From the NCBI GenBank assembly GCA_902536765.1, contig CACAYM010000002.1, positions 124,001 through 188,000 of the forward strand: DNA of 64,000 nt, in the 5' to 3' direction. The notes beneath the pieces were generated by a model that saw nothing but the letters and a program-made list of their open reading frames with translations, was not told the DNA's origin and did not search any database. Origin of the DNA: an uncultured Pelagibacteraceae bacterium. Its GTDB lineage: Bacteria > Pseudomonadota > Alphaproteobacteria > Pelagibacterales > Pelagibacteraceae. Positions 27,010 to 33,837 of the stretch are shown here, piece after piece. Each line of letters begins with the position of its first letter. Position 1 is the stretch's first letter. The translations under genes were made by a program, and so were the position numbers.

Positions 27010-27055
27010 CCCCAGCTTGGACTTGAACCGCGGACCTATTGATTACAAATCAATT
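27010..27055 (-). repeat. tRNA-Thr 3'-half remnant (island boundary)
   Basis: Matches 28552-28597 of the intact tRNA-Thr, with the 31 bases 27025-27055 identical to 28567-28597. It covers the anticodon arm and T-arm; the acceptor end is decayed and the D-arm is missing. The same orientation as the intact tRNA makes the pair a direct repeat, as left by site-specific integration. Confidence 0.88.
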
Positions 27056-27112
27056 ATAAAACTTTAAATTGATATTTGTTTTCAACGAAAATTAATTATT
27101 AACTTTGATCTA

Positions 27113-27129
27113 GTCACACTGATGTCACA
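27113..27129. repeat. 11-base-spaced direct repeat, left end of tRNA-Thr island
   Basis: GTCACA occurs at 27113 and again at 27124. The spacing is one helical turn, and a similar pair is near the other end of the island. A recombinase arm site is the likely reading. Confidence 0.45.
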
Positions 27130-27142
27130 GTGATAAGATTTT

Positions 27143-28162
27143 ATGATGGATATTAGATCTGTATTTGAAAAAATTGCAAAAGAATACCCTGAAGCAAAAA
27201 AACAGAAATTAAAAAATCATCCTTTAGCTAAATTTATAAGATTAGAAGTTCCAAAATCTTTTAAAGAAGACTTAGGTCAAACAATTTCAAAGTACAAAGT
27301 GCTTGTTGCAAAACACGCTGGAAATTGGAGTAGCGTTGCCTGGATAGTCTTGCTAGATCCAAGAGTCTCAGAAACTGCTACCAGAGGATATTATCCAGTT
27401 TATTCTTTTTTTGAAAATGGAAAAAAAATTATGCTTTCATTAGGTCAAGGTTATAGAGATATAAAATCAGAATATAAAAATGAAGCAGATGACATTTTAA
27501 TATCAAGAGGAATAATTCTAAAGAACAAAGCAGGTGACTATAAAAAGTTTGGTTTTAAAAATGTACACGGAACTAAAATCACAATTGAAAGTGATAAAAT
27601 GAGAGAAGTTTGGGTTAAGTCTTGTGCTTTTGGAAAAGTCTATGATGTTAAAAATTTGCCGTCCAATAATGAATTAATTAATGATGCTAAAAATATTCTT
27701 AATATTTATGAAAATATTATTCAAAGAGGTGGCACTAGTGAATTAATCGAAAATATTGATCCAGAAGAAGTAGAAATTATAAAAGATTTAAGTGGATCAG
27801 AAAAAAAAGCTTTAAAGAAACATAGAGAACACGAAAAATATTATATTAAAACAGACCCAAAGTTTATCAAAAGTTTAAAGAAAAAATTTGATTATACTTG
27901 CCAGGCTTGCAATCTAAAATTTGAGAGGATTTATGGGAAGTATAACGATAAATTGGATTATGTGGAAGCACATCACATAGTACCTAAGTCAGAAATATTG
28001 AAGAAGATTGATTTAAATGAAGAGCTAGGTAGAGATGAAAAAGATTTTGCTATACTATGTGCCAACTGTCATAGAATGATACACAAGTATGGATGTCCTA
28101 GTTTGGAAGAATTTAAAGAAAAAATACAAGTTGATTATAGAAACTTTTTAAAACAAAAATGA
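27143..28162 (+). CDS. McrB-N-like (DUF3578) plus HNH endonuclease, probable modification-dependent restriction enzyme
   Basis: A 339-residue protein. Residues about 30-180 resemble the MrcB/DUF3578 DNA-binding domain of McrB (KHAGNWSSVAWIVLLDPRVS, GYYPVYSFFENG, YKKFGFKNVHG), which in that family reads modified cytosine. The C-terminal HNH nuclease has Cys253 and Cys256, EAHHIVP (His277, His278), and LCANCHRMIH (Cys306, Cys309, His310, His314): a zinc-bound McrA-like fold. This suggests a single-chain type IV restriction enzyme against modified phage DNA. ATG at 27143 and 27146 are both possible starts. The stop overlaps the next gene (ATGA). Confidence 0.82.
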   Translation: MMDIRSVFEKIAKEYPEAKKQKLKNHPLAKFIRLEVPKSFKEDLGQTISKYKVLVAKHAGNWSSVAWIVLLDPRVSETATRGYYPVYSFFENGKKIMLSLGQGYRDIKSEYKNEADDILISRGIILKNKAGDYKKFGFKNVHGTKITIESDKMREVWVKSCAFGKVYDVKNLPSNNELINDAKNILNIYENIIQRGGTSELIENIDPEEVEIIKDLSGSEKKALKKHREHEKYYIKTDPKFIKSLKKKFDYTCQACNLKFERIYGKYNDKLDYVEAHHIVPKSEILKKIDLNEELGRDEKDFAILCANCHRMIHKYGCPSLEEFKEKIQVDYRNFLKQK

Positions 28163-28404
28163 AAAAACTTTTAGTGATCGTGGTTCTTGGTTTGTTATTA
28201 GTTTCTTGTTCTGATTATAAAACTAAAAAATTATTAGAAAATTGCGCTGATTTTAAATGGGAAGAAAGTACAGGATTAGATATTAATAATGCATTTCCGA
28301 AACTAAAAAATAAACTTAAAAATTCTGGTTATGAACAAGATTTTAAAGCTTGTGAATTAGAAATGAAGTTATCTCCAATAACATTTAAAGAAAAATATAA
28401 ATAA
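28159..28404 (+). CDS. Small island lipoprotein, unknown
   Basis: An 81-residue protein with a lipoprotein signal and lipobox LVSC (LGLLLVSCSDYKTKKLL). The mature part is about 63 residues with two further Cys. No family is recognised. Its start overlaps the endonuclease stop by 4 bases, so it is coupled to it. The signal region resembles that of the lipoprotein at 15571. Confidence 0.7.
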   Translation: MKKLLVIVVLGLLLVSCSDYKTKKLLENCADFKWEESTGLDINNAFPKLKNKLKNSGYEQDFKACELEMKLSPITFKEKYK

Positions 28405-28463
28405 AAAATATAGAGCCAAAATCTATTAAATCTTAAACGACCACTTGATTGATACACAATCTA

Positions 28464-28480
28464 TTCACACTATAGTCACA
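28464..28480. repeat. 11-base-spaced direct repeat, right end of tRNA-Thr island
   Basis: TTCACA at 28464 and GTCACA at 28475 are 11 bases apart, as in the pair near the left end. They lie about 65 bases from the tRNA-Thr 3' end. Confidence 0.4.
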
Positions 28481-28546
28481 ATCAACATAGAAATTTAATA
28501 AAAAATAAAATTTTTGAAAAAAAATAACGTTGATTTTATTGAGTGA

Positions 28547-28622
28547 TGGTGCCCCCGCACGGACTCGAACCGCGGACCTATTGATTACAAATCAATTGCT
28601 CTACCAGCTGAGCTACAAGGGC
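28547..28622 (-). tRNA. tRNA-Thr (anticodon UGU)
   Basis: Read on the minus strand, GCCCTTG pairs with CGGGGGC (two G-T pairs), D-arm GCTC/GAGC, anticodon stem ATTGA/TCAAT with loop TTTGTAA (anticodon TGT), a normal T-arm with TTCGAGT and an encoded CCA. It is the intact anchor of the small island to its left. Confidence 0.96.
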
Positions 28623-28655
28623 ATATACAGTTTTTTAATATTATTTATGGGATTA

Positions 28656-29396
28656 TCAAGTTTTTTTTTTTAAATTTATGTAATGGAAAGCCACTGAAGC
28701 GCTATTTGAAACATTTAGACTTTCAACGTTATGATCAATTTTTATTTTAACTAAAAAATCAGTATATTTTTTAGTGTGCATTTTTATCCCATAACCCTCA
28801 GATCCAAATAATAGTATGTTATTTCCTGCCCACTCAATATCTGTAAAATCTTTTTCAGCTTTTGAATCAAATCCATAAACCCAAAAATTTTTTTCTCTAA
28901 GATATTTCAAAGTTGTATTAATGTTAGGTACCTCAAAAATTTGTATATTTTCAATTGTACCACTCGCAGACTTATACATAAGTTTACTTTCAGACGGAAA
29001 AGATCTTTCTTTTATAATTATGCCGTTAATACCAAAAGAAACTGCACTTCTAATTATAGATCCAATATTTCTTGGATCGGTGATTTCATCTAAACATGCA
29101 ATTGTCAAATTTTTTTTATCTTTAATAAAATCTTTTAATTGTATTTTTTCTAAATGCTCTATCTCTGCAACAAATCCCTGATGCTGTATGCCCTCATTTC
29201 TAGTGTACTTATCTAATTCTTTTTTGGTTTTAAAAAAAACCTTATGATTTTTTAAAAGGTTTTTTCTTGGGCTATTTCTATGTATTGTTTTTTTACTTTC
29301 TTCAGTCAAGAAAAGCTTTAAAACCTTTCTTTTTGGATTTTTAAGTGCTTCAAGTACAGCATGCTTTCCAATTATAAAAAATGACGATTTTGACAT
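28656..29396 (-). CDS. rlmB: 23S rRNA 2'-O-methyltransferase RlmB (SpoU family)
   Basis: A 246-residue SPOUT methyltransferase that methylates G2251 of 23S rRNA with S-adenosylmethionine. The N-terminal RNA-binding domain begins FFIIGKHAVLEAL. The knotted catalytic domain shows LDEITDPRNIGSIIRSA (motif 1), ILLFGSEGYGI (motif 2) and ESLNVSNSASVAFHYI (motif 3), all intact. Length is standard. It is divergent from the tRNA-Tyr/Gly/tuf unit; about 130 bases between them hold the tRNA promoter. TrmH-like relatives are the only alternative. Confidence 0.92.
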   Translation of the reverse strand: MSKSSFFIIGKHAVLEALKNPKRKVLKLFLTEESKKTIHRNSPRKNLLKNHKVFFKTKKELDKYTRNEGIQHQGFVAEIEHLEKIQLKDFIKDKKNLTIACLDEITDPRNIGSIIRSAVSFGINGIIIKERSFPSESKLMYKSASGTIENIQIFEVPNINTTLKYLREKNFWVYGFDSKAEKDFTDIEWAGNNILLFGSEGYGIKMHTKKYTDFLVKIKIDHNVESLNVSNSASVAFHYINLKKKT

Positions 29397-29449
29397 AAAA
29401 TTATGCCTTTTATATCTAATTTTTTGCTAATTTCCCTTAATTTCTGTTA

Positions 29450-29477
29450 TTGCATTTATGAGATAAAAATATATAAA
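29450..29477 (+). promoter_or_regulatory. Promoter of the tRNA-Tyr, tRNA-Gly, tuf unit
   Basis: TTGCAT at 29450-29455 and TATAAA at 29472-29477, 16 bases apart, lie about 50 bases before tRNA-Tyr. It is the best sigma-70-type match in the gap. Confidence 0.5.
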
Positions 29478-29506
29478 ACGCTTGTTGTTTAAAGCTTTAT
29501 TGAACA

Positions 29507-29522
29507 AGGGGACGCTTCCCCT
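29507..29522 (+). other. Small hairpin just before tRNA-Tyr
   Basis: AGGGGA and TCCCCT form a perfect 6-bp stem with loop CGCT, ending 8 bases before the tRNA. There is no T run, so it is more likely a processing or folding element than a terminator. Confidence 0.45.
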
Positions 29523-29530
29523 ACTGAAAA

Positions 29531-29616
<86 letters not shown>

Positions 29617-29654
29617 TTCAATAGCTTTAAAGACTTGGAGTGTTACTTGGTTAT

Positions 29655-29728
29655 GCGGGTGTAGTTCAATGGTAGAACGCTAGCCTTCCAAGCTGGATGT
29701 AAGGGTTCGATTCCCTTTACCCGCTCCA
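29655..29728 (+). tRNA. tRNA-Gly (anticodon UCC)
   Basis: GCGGGTG/TACCCGC-type acceptor stem, D-loop AATGGTA, anticodon loop CTTCCAA (TCC), T-loop TTCGATT and encoded CCA; 74 bases. It lies between tRNA-Tyr and tuf. Confidence 0.96.
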
Positions 29729-29761
29729 AAAACTAAAAATTATTAAGAGGTAAAAAAAGTA

Positions 29762-30952
29762 ATGTCGAAAGAAAAATTTAATAGAAGTAAACCACATTGC
29801 AACATTGGAACAATTGGACATGTGGATCACGGAAAAACAACTCTCACTGCAGCAATTACAAAAGTTCTTGCTGAAGCAGGTGGAGCTCAATTTGTAGCTT
29901 ATGATCAAATTGATAAAGCTCCAGAGGAAAAAGAGAGAGGAATAACTATTTCTACAGCGCATGTAGAATATGAAACTGAAAAAAGACATTACGCTCACGT
30001 AGATTGCCCAGGGCATGCTGACTATGTAAAAAATATGATAACTGGAGCAGCACAAATGGATGGAGCTATATTAGTTGTTAACGCTGCTGATGGACCTATG
30101 CCTCAAACAAGAGAACATATACTACTAGCTAGACAAGTTGGAGTACCTGCGATAGTAGTTTTCTTAAATAAAGTTGATCAAGTTAAAGATAAAGAGTTGA
30201 TTGAACTTGTTGAGGAAGAAATAAAAGAACTTTTAACTTCATACAAATTTCCAGGAGACAAAACTCCTATCGTTAAAGGCTCAGCATTAGCTGCTGTAGA
30301 AGGTAAAGACGAGGAAATCGGAAAAAAAGCGATTATGGATTTAATGAAAGCTGTTGATGAACATATTCCTCAACCAGACAGACCAAAAGATAAACCTTTC
30401 TTGATGCCAGTTGAGGACGTATTTTCTATTTCTGGAAGAGGAACTGTTGTGACTGGTAGAGTTGAACAAGGTGTAGTCAAAACTGGAGAAGAAATTGAAA
30501 TAGTTGGAATTAGAGATACAAAGAAAACGGTATGTACAGGTGTTGAGATGTTTAGGAAAATATTAGATACAGGTGAAGCTGGAGATAATATTGGAGCTTT
30601 ACTGAGAGGTGTTGAAAGAACAGATGTAGAAAGAGGTCAAGTTTTAGCTAAACCAGGTTCTGTTACACCACATACTGAATTTGAGGCACAAGCATATGTT
30701 CTTAAAAAAGAAGAAGGTGGCAGACATACCCCATTCTTTACAAAATATAGACCACAATTTTATTTTAGAACTACAGATGTAACTGGAGAAGTGGAGCTAC
30801 CATCTGGTACAGAAATGGTTATGCCTGGAGATGATGCTAAATTTAAAGTGAAACTAATTACACCTATTGCAATGAGTGAAAAATTAAATTTTGCTATTAG
30901 AGAAGGTGGTAGAACAGTAGGAGCTGGAGTAGTAACAAAAATTATTAAGTAA
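29762..30952 (+). CDS. tuf: Elongation factor Tu
   Basis: A 396-residue translational GTPase that carries aminoacyl-tRNA to the ribosome. G1 is [10 protein letters not shown], switch [10 protein letters not shown], and the base-specific motif NKVD; domains II and III follow in full. An AGAGG site lies upstream. It stands between tRNA-Gly and tRNA-Trp, an arrangement that keeps it with the secE-nusG-rpl cluster. No tuf copy lies after fusA in this window, so it may be the only one. Confidence 0.99.
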   Translation: MSKEKFNRSKPHCNIGTIGHVDHGKTTLTAAITKVLAEAGGAQFVAYDQIDKAPEEKERGITISTAHVEYETEKRHYAHVDCPGHADYVKNMITGAAQMDGAILVVNAADGPMPQTREHILLARQVGVPAIVVFLNKVDQVKDKELIELVEEEIKELLTSYKFPGDKTPIVKGSALAAVEGKDEEIGKKAIMDLMKAVDEHIPQPDRPKDKPFLMPVEDVFSISGRGTVVTGRVEQGVVKTGEEIEIVGIRDTKKTVCTGVEMFRKILDTGEAGDNIGALLRGVERTDVERGQVLAKPGSVTPHTEFEAQAYVLKKEEGGRHTPFFTKYRPQFYFRTTDVTGEVELPSGTEMVMPGDDAKFKVKLITPIAMSEKLNFAIREGGRTVGAGVVTKIIK

Positions 30953-30961
30953 GCTACCAAT

Positions 30962-31037
30962 AGGAGTGTAGCTCAATTGGTAGAGCGCCGGTCTCCAAAA
31001 CCGGAGGTTGGGGGTTCGATTCCCTCCGCTCCTGCCA
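30962..31037 (+). tRNA. tRNA-Trp (anticodon CCA)
   Basis: AGGAGTG/CGCTCCT acceptor, D-loop AATTGGTA, anticodon loop CTCCAAA (CCA), T-loop TTCGATT, encoded CCA; 76 bases. It lies 9 bases after tuf and 10 bases before secE. Confidence 0.97.
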
Positions 31038-31047
31038 AAAAAAAATT

Positions 31048-31239
31048 ATGAAAAATCCTTTTAAATTTATCCAGGAAGTTAAACAAGAGGCATTTAAAGT
31101 TACTTGGCCTACAGGAAAAGAGACAGTTCAAGGTAGTCTTATGGTGGTGGCTATGGCTATTATTGCAGCAATTTTTTTTCTTTTAGTTGATCAAATTTTC
31201 AAATCTCTACTTGATGTAGTGCTAAAGGTGAGTTTTTAA
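31048..31239 (+). CDS. secE: Preprotein translocase subunit SecE
   Basis: A 63-residue single-helix form of SecE, part of the SecYEG channel in the inner membrane. It has the conserved amphipathic stretch FIQEVKQEAFKVTWPTGKET and one C-terminal membrane helix (about 31-58). This short form is normal for alphaproteobacteria. It directly precedes nusG, sharing one base of the stop/start TAATG. SecY is encoded at 53872. Confidence 0.96.
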   Translation: MKNPFKFIQEVKQEAFKVTWPTGKETVQGSLMVVAMAIIAAIFFLLVDQIFKSLLDVVLKVSF

Positions 31240-31769
31240 TGAAAAACTGGTACATAGTACAATCACACTCAAGTTTTGAAAATAAGGTTGCTCAAAATAT
31301 TAAAGATGAGGCAGAAAAAGCAAAAATATCTGAAAAATTCGAGGAAATTGTGGTACCAACTCAGGATGTTACAGAAGTAAAAAGAGGAAAAAGAGTTCAA
31401 AGAAAAAAAAAATATTTTCCAGGTTATATTTTAATTAAAAGTGAAATGGATAATAATATATACCATATGATCAAAGGTATAAAAAAAGTAAGCGGATTTT
31501 TAGGTACAAAGGGAATGCCATCTCCCGTATCAGATAAAGAAATTGAAAAAATTTTAGGACAAATAAAAGATGGAGTTGCGCAAGCACAAACAGGCATTGA
31601 ATATTCGGTTGGAGAAAAAGTTCAAGTTATAGACGGACCTTTTGCGTCATTCAATGGCTTGGTTGAGGACGTGGATGAGGAAAAATCTAAATTAAAAGTT
31701 TCGGTGCTGATATTTGGAAGACCTACACCAGTAGAATTAGAATATAATCAAGTTGAAAAGGTAAGCTAA
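31239..31769 (+). CDS. nusG: Transcription elongation/antitermination factor NusG
   Basis: A 176-residue NusG. The N-terminal NGN domain starts [16 protein letters not shown] and contains FPGYILI; the C-terminal KOW domain has [19 protein letters not shown]. It binds RNA polymerase and couples it to Rho or the ribosome. The stop codon overlaps the rplK start by one base. Position between secE and rplK is universal in this cluster. Confidence 0.98.
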   Translation: MKNWYIVQSHSSFENKVAQNIKDEAEKAKISEKFEEIVVPTQDVTEVKRGKRVQRKKKYFPGYILIKSEMDNNIYHMIKGIKKVSGFLGTKGMPSPVSDKEIEKILGQIKDGVAQAQTGIEYSVGEKVQVIDGPFASFNGLVEDVDEEKSKLKVSVLIFGRPTPVELEYNQVEKVS

Positions 31770-32197
31770 TGGCAAAAAAAGAAATAAGTGGTTTTGTAAA
31801 ATTGCAGATTAAAGGTGGTCAAGCAAACCCAGCACCACCAGTGGGTCCAGCTTTAGGTCAAAGGGGAATTAATATAATGGAATTCTGTAAGGCTTTTAAT
31901 GAAAAAACGAAAGACTTCATGGGAAAACCCGTACCAGTAGTAATTACTGTTTATAAAGATAAGAAATTTGATTTTATTATTAAATCACCACCTGCATCAC
32001 ATTTTATTAAAGAAGCTGCAAAACTTAAAGGTGGATCACAAGAACCAGGAAGAAATATTGTAGCATCAATCACAAAAAAACAGGCCGAAGAAATTGCGAA
32101 AAAAAAAATGAAAGATTTGAATGCACATGATTTGGACCAAGCAACTAAAATAATTATGGGCTCAGCAAGATCAATGGGCATTGAGGTCAAAGAATAA
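31769..32197 (+). CDS. rplK: 50S ribosomal protein L11
   Basis: A 142-residue L11 with the N-terminal motif [20 protein letters not shown] and the rRNA-binding C-terminal domain ending [11 protein letters not shown]. It forms the GTPase-associated centre with 23S rRNA and L10/L12. Standard length, coupled to nusG before and rplA after by one-base overlaps. Confidence 0.98.
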   Translation: MAKKEISGFVKLQIKGGQANPAPPVGPALGQRGINIMEFCKAFNEKTKDFMGKPVPVVITVYKDKKFDFIIKSPPASHFIKEAAKLKGGSQEPGRNIVASITKKQAEEIAKKKMKDLNAHDLDQATKIIMGSARSMGIEVKE

Positions 32198-32886
32198 TGC
32201 CTTCTAAAAGATATAAAAAATTATTAGATAATTTAAATGAAAATAATCCAGAAACTATCGATAAATTATTACCTATAATAAAAAAAAACTGCACTTCTAA
32301 ATTTGATGAAGCTATCGATTTAAGTTTTCAAATAAATAATAAACAAAAAAAAAGTGAAATTAACATAAGAACCGTAATTAATATGCCTGGTGGGACAGGT
32401 AAAAAAGTAAAAATAGCTGTTGTTTGTGATGAAGCCAAAAGCAAAGATGCTAAAGATGCTGGTGCAGATACTATAGGAGGGGATGATTTAATTGAAAAAA
32501 TTAAAGGTGGATATTTAGATTTTGAAAAATTAATTTGTACTCCTTCTATGATGGTTAAATTATCTAAGTTGGGTAAAGTTTTAGGCCCTAAAGGCTTAAT
32601 GCCAAATCCAAAATTGGGAACTGTGACTGATGATGTCAAAAAAGCTGTCAAAGATGCAAAATCTGGTCAAATAGAAATAAGAAATGATAAAGATGGAAAT
32701 ATTGGTGCAACATTAGGAAAAAAATCATTCTCTGAAGAAAACTTAATTAAAAATTTTAACGCTATTATCGATACTTTAGAAAAAGAAAAATCAAATATAA
32801 CTATAAAAGGTGATTTAATAAAAAGTTCATTTATCACTTCAACTATGGGTATTTCTTATAAACTTAAATTAAACAAGAATATATAA
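32197..32886 (+). CDS. rplA: 50S ribosomal protein L1
   Basis: A 229-residue L1, the mobile stalk protein at the E site. The signature LGKVLGPKGLMPNPKLGTV is intact. In other bacteria L1 represses its own operon by binding the leader mRNA; no leader of that type is visible here because the gene follows rplK directly. The gap to rplJ is only 2 bases. Confidence 0.98.
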   Translation: MPSKRYKKLLDNLNENNPETIDKLLPIIKKNCTSKFDEAIDLSFQINNKQKKSEINIRTVINMPGGTGKKVKIAVVCDEAKSKDAKDAGADTIGGDDLIEKIKGGYLDFEKLICTPSMMVKLSKLGKVLGPKGLMPNPKLGTVTDDVKKAVKDAKSGQIEIRNDKDGNIGATLGKKSFSEENLIKNFNAIIDTLEKEKSNITIKGDLIKSSFITSTMGISYKLKLNKNI

Positions 32887-32888
32887 TC

Positions 32889-33398
32889 ATGATGGATAAA
32901 GTTAAAAAACAAGAATATATCGAGAAAATGAGCTCACAGTTTGATAAATCTCAAGCTGTAATTGTTACTCATTATCAAGGTTTGACAATGAAACAACTTG
33001 ATGACCTAAGAAATAGAATGAGGGAGCACGGTATACAATTTAAAATAACTAAAAATAGAATTACTAAACTTGCACTTCAAAAAACTAGATGCAAAGATTT
33101 ATCTAATTTATTTACTGGACCTACTGCCGTTGCATTATCAGAAGATGCCATCACTTCAGCAAAAATATTAACAAAATTTTCTAAAGAGAATTCCAAGCTA
33201 AAGATTCTCGGTGGGATAATGGGAACTGACATTTTGGACGTTGCAGGTGTGCAAAATGTAGCAACTTTACCAACATTAGATGAAGCAAGAGCTAAAATTG
33301 TGGGAATCTTGAGGTCTCCAGCCCAAAAAATAGCAAGTATTTTACTTGCACCTGCTTCAAAAATCGCTATTTTAGCGCTCGAAAAATCAAAAAAATAA
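32889..33398 (+). CDS. rplJ: 50S ribosomal protein L10
   Basis: A 168-169-residue L10 that anchors L7/L12 dimers. Features include VIVTHYQGLTMKQLDDLR at the start and the C-terminal helix ASKIAILALEKSKK for L12 binding. Two ATG codons (32889, 32892) are both possible. Unlike in many bacteria, there is no long leader between rplA and rplJ where L10/L12 normally bind for autoregulation. Confidence 0.97.
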   Translation: MMDKVKKQEYIEKMSSQFDKSQAVIVTHYQGLTMKQLDDLRNRMREHGIQFKITKNRITKLALQKTRCKDLSNLFTGPTAVALSEDAITSAKILTKFSKENSKLKILGGIMGTDILDVAGVQNVATLPTLDEARAKIVGILRSPAQKIASILLAPASKIAILALEKSKK

Positions 33399-33410
33399 TC
33401 GGAAAAAAAT

Positions 33411-33785
33411 ATGGCTGACTTAAATAAAATCATAGAGGATCTCTCAAGTTTGACAGTTGTTGAGGCTGCAGAACTCTCAAAACAACTTGAGGAAAAATGG
33501 GGCGTAACAGCAGCAGCTGCAGTAGCTGCAGCACCTGCAGCAGGCGGTGCAGGAGCAGCACCAGTTGAGGAAAAAAGTGAATTTACTATTGTTCTAGCAT
33601 CTGCTGGAGATAAAAAGATTAATGTAATTAAAGAGATTAGAGGAGTTACATCTCTTGGTCTAAAAGAGGCAAAAGATTTAGTTGAGGGTGCACCAAAAGA
33701 AGTAAAAGCAGGTGTCAATAAAAAAGAAGCTGAGGAAATTAAAGCTAAATTAGAAGCTGCTGGAGCTAAGGTAGAACTTAAATAA
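33411..33785 (+). CDS. rplL: 50S ribosomal protein L7/L12
   Basis: A 124-residue L7/L12. The N-terminal dimerisation domain is followed by an Ala/Gly/Pro-rich hinge (about residues 35-52) and the factor-binding C-terminal domain with [20 protein letters not shown]. Its GC content is higher than the neighbours because of the alanine hinge. It is followed by a hairpin before rpoB. Confidence 0.98.
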   Translation: MADLNKIIEDLSSLTVVEAAELSKQLEEKWGVTAAAAVAAAPAAGGAGAAPVEEKSEFTIVLASAGDKKINVIKEIRGVTSLGLKEAKDLVEGAPKEVKAGVNKKEAEEIKAKLEAAGAKVELK

Positions 33786-33802
33786 TTAACAAAATTTAAA
33801 TT

Positions 33803-33824
33803 GCTGGTTAAAAAAATAACTAGC
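33803..33824 (+). promoter_or_regulatory. Hairpin between rplL and rpoB (possible attenuator or processing site)
   Basis: GCTGGTTA at 33803-33810 pairs with TAACTAGC at 33817-33824 (8 bp, one G-T) around an A6 loop. There is no T run, so full termination is unlikely. E. coli has an attenuator and RNase III site at this place. Confidence 0.5.
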
Positions 33825-33837
33825 GATAACAACATAA

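Larger units (their letters stand above)
27025..28597. mobile_element. tRNA-Thr-anchored island with restriction gene
   Basis: A segment of about 1.5 kb bounded by the 31-base direct repeat of tRNA-Thr. It carries an McrB-N/HNH endonuclease and a small lipoprotein. Pairs of GTCACA-like words 11 bases apart lie near both ends (27113-27129, 28464-28480). No recombinase gene is inside, so it would need one supplied from elsewhere or has lost it. Confidence 0.7.

Noticed and set aside
33077-33835. A 252-codon open frame on the minus strand across rplJ and rplL
   Set aside because: It lies fully opposite two certain ribosomal protein genes; its Ala/Ser-rich content is the mirror of the L7/L12 alanine hinge.
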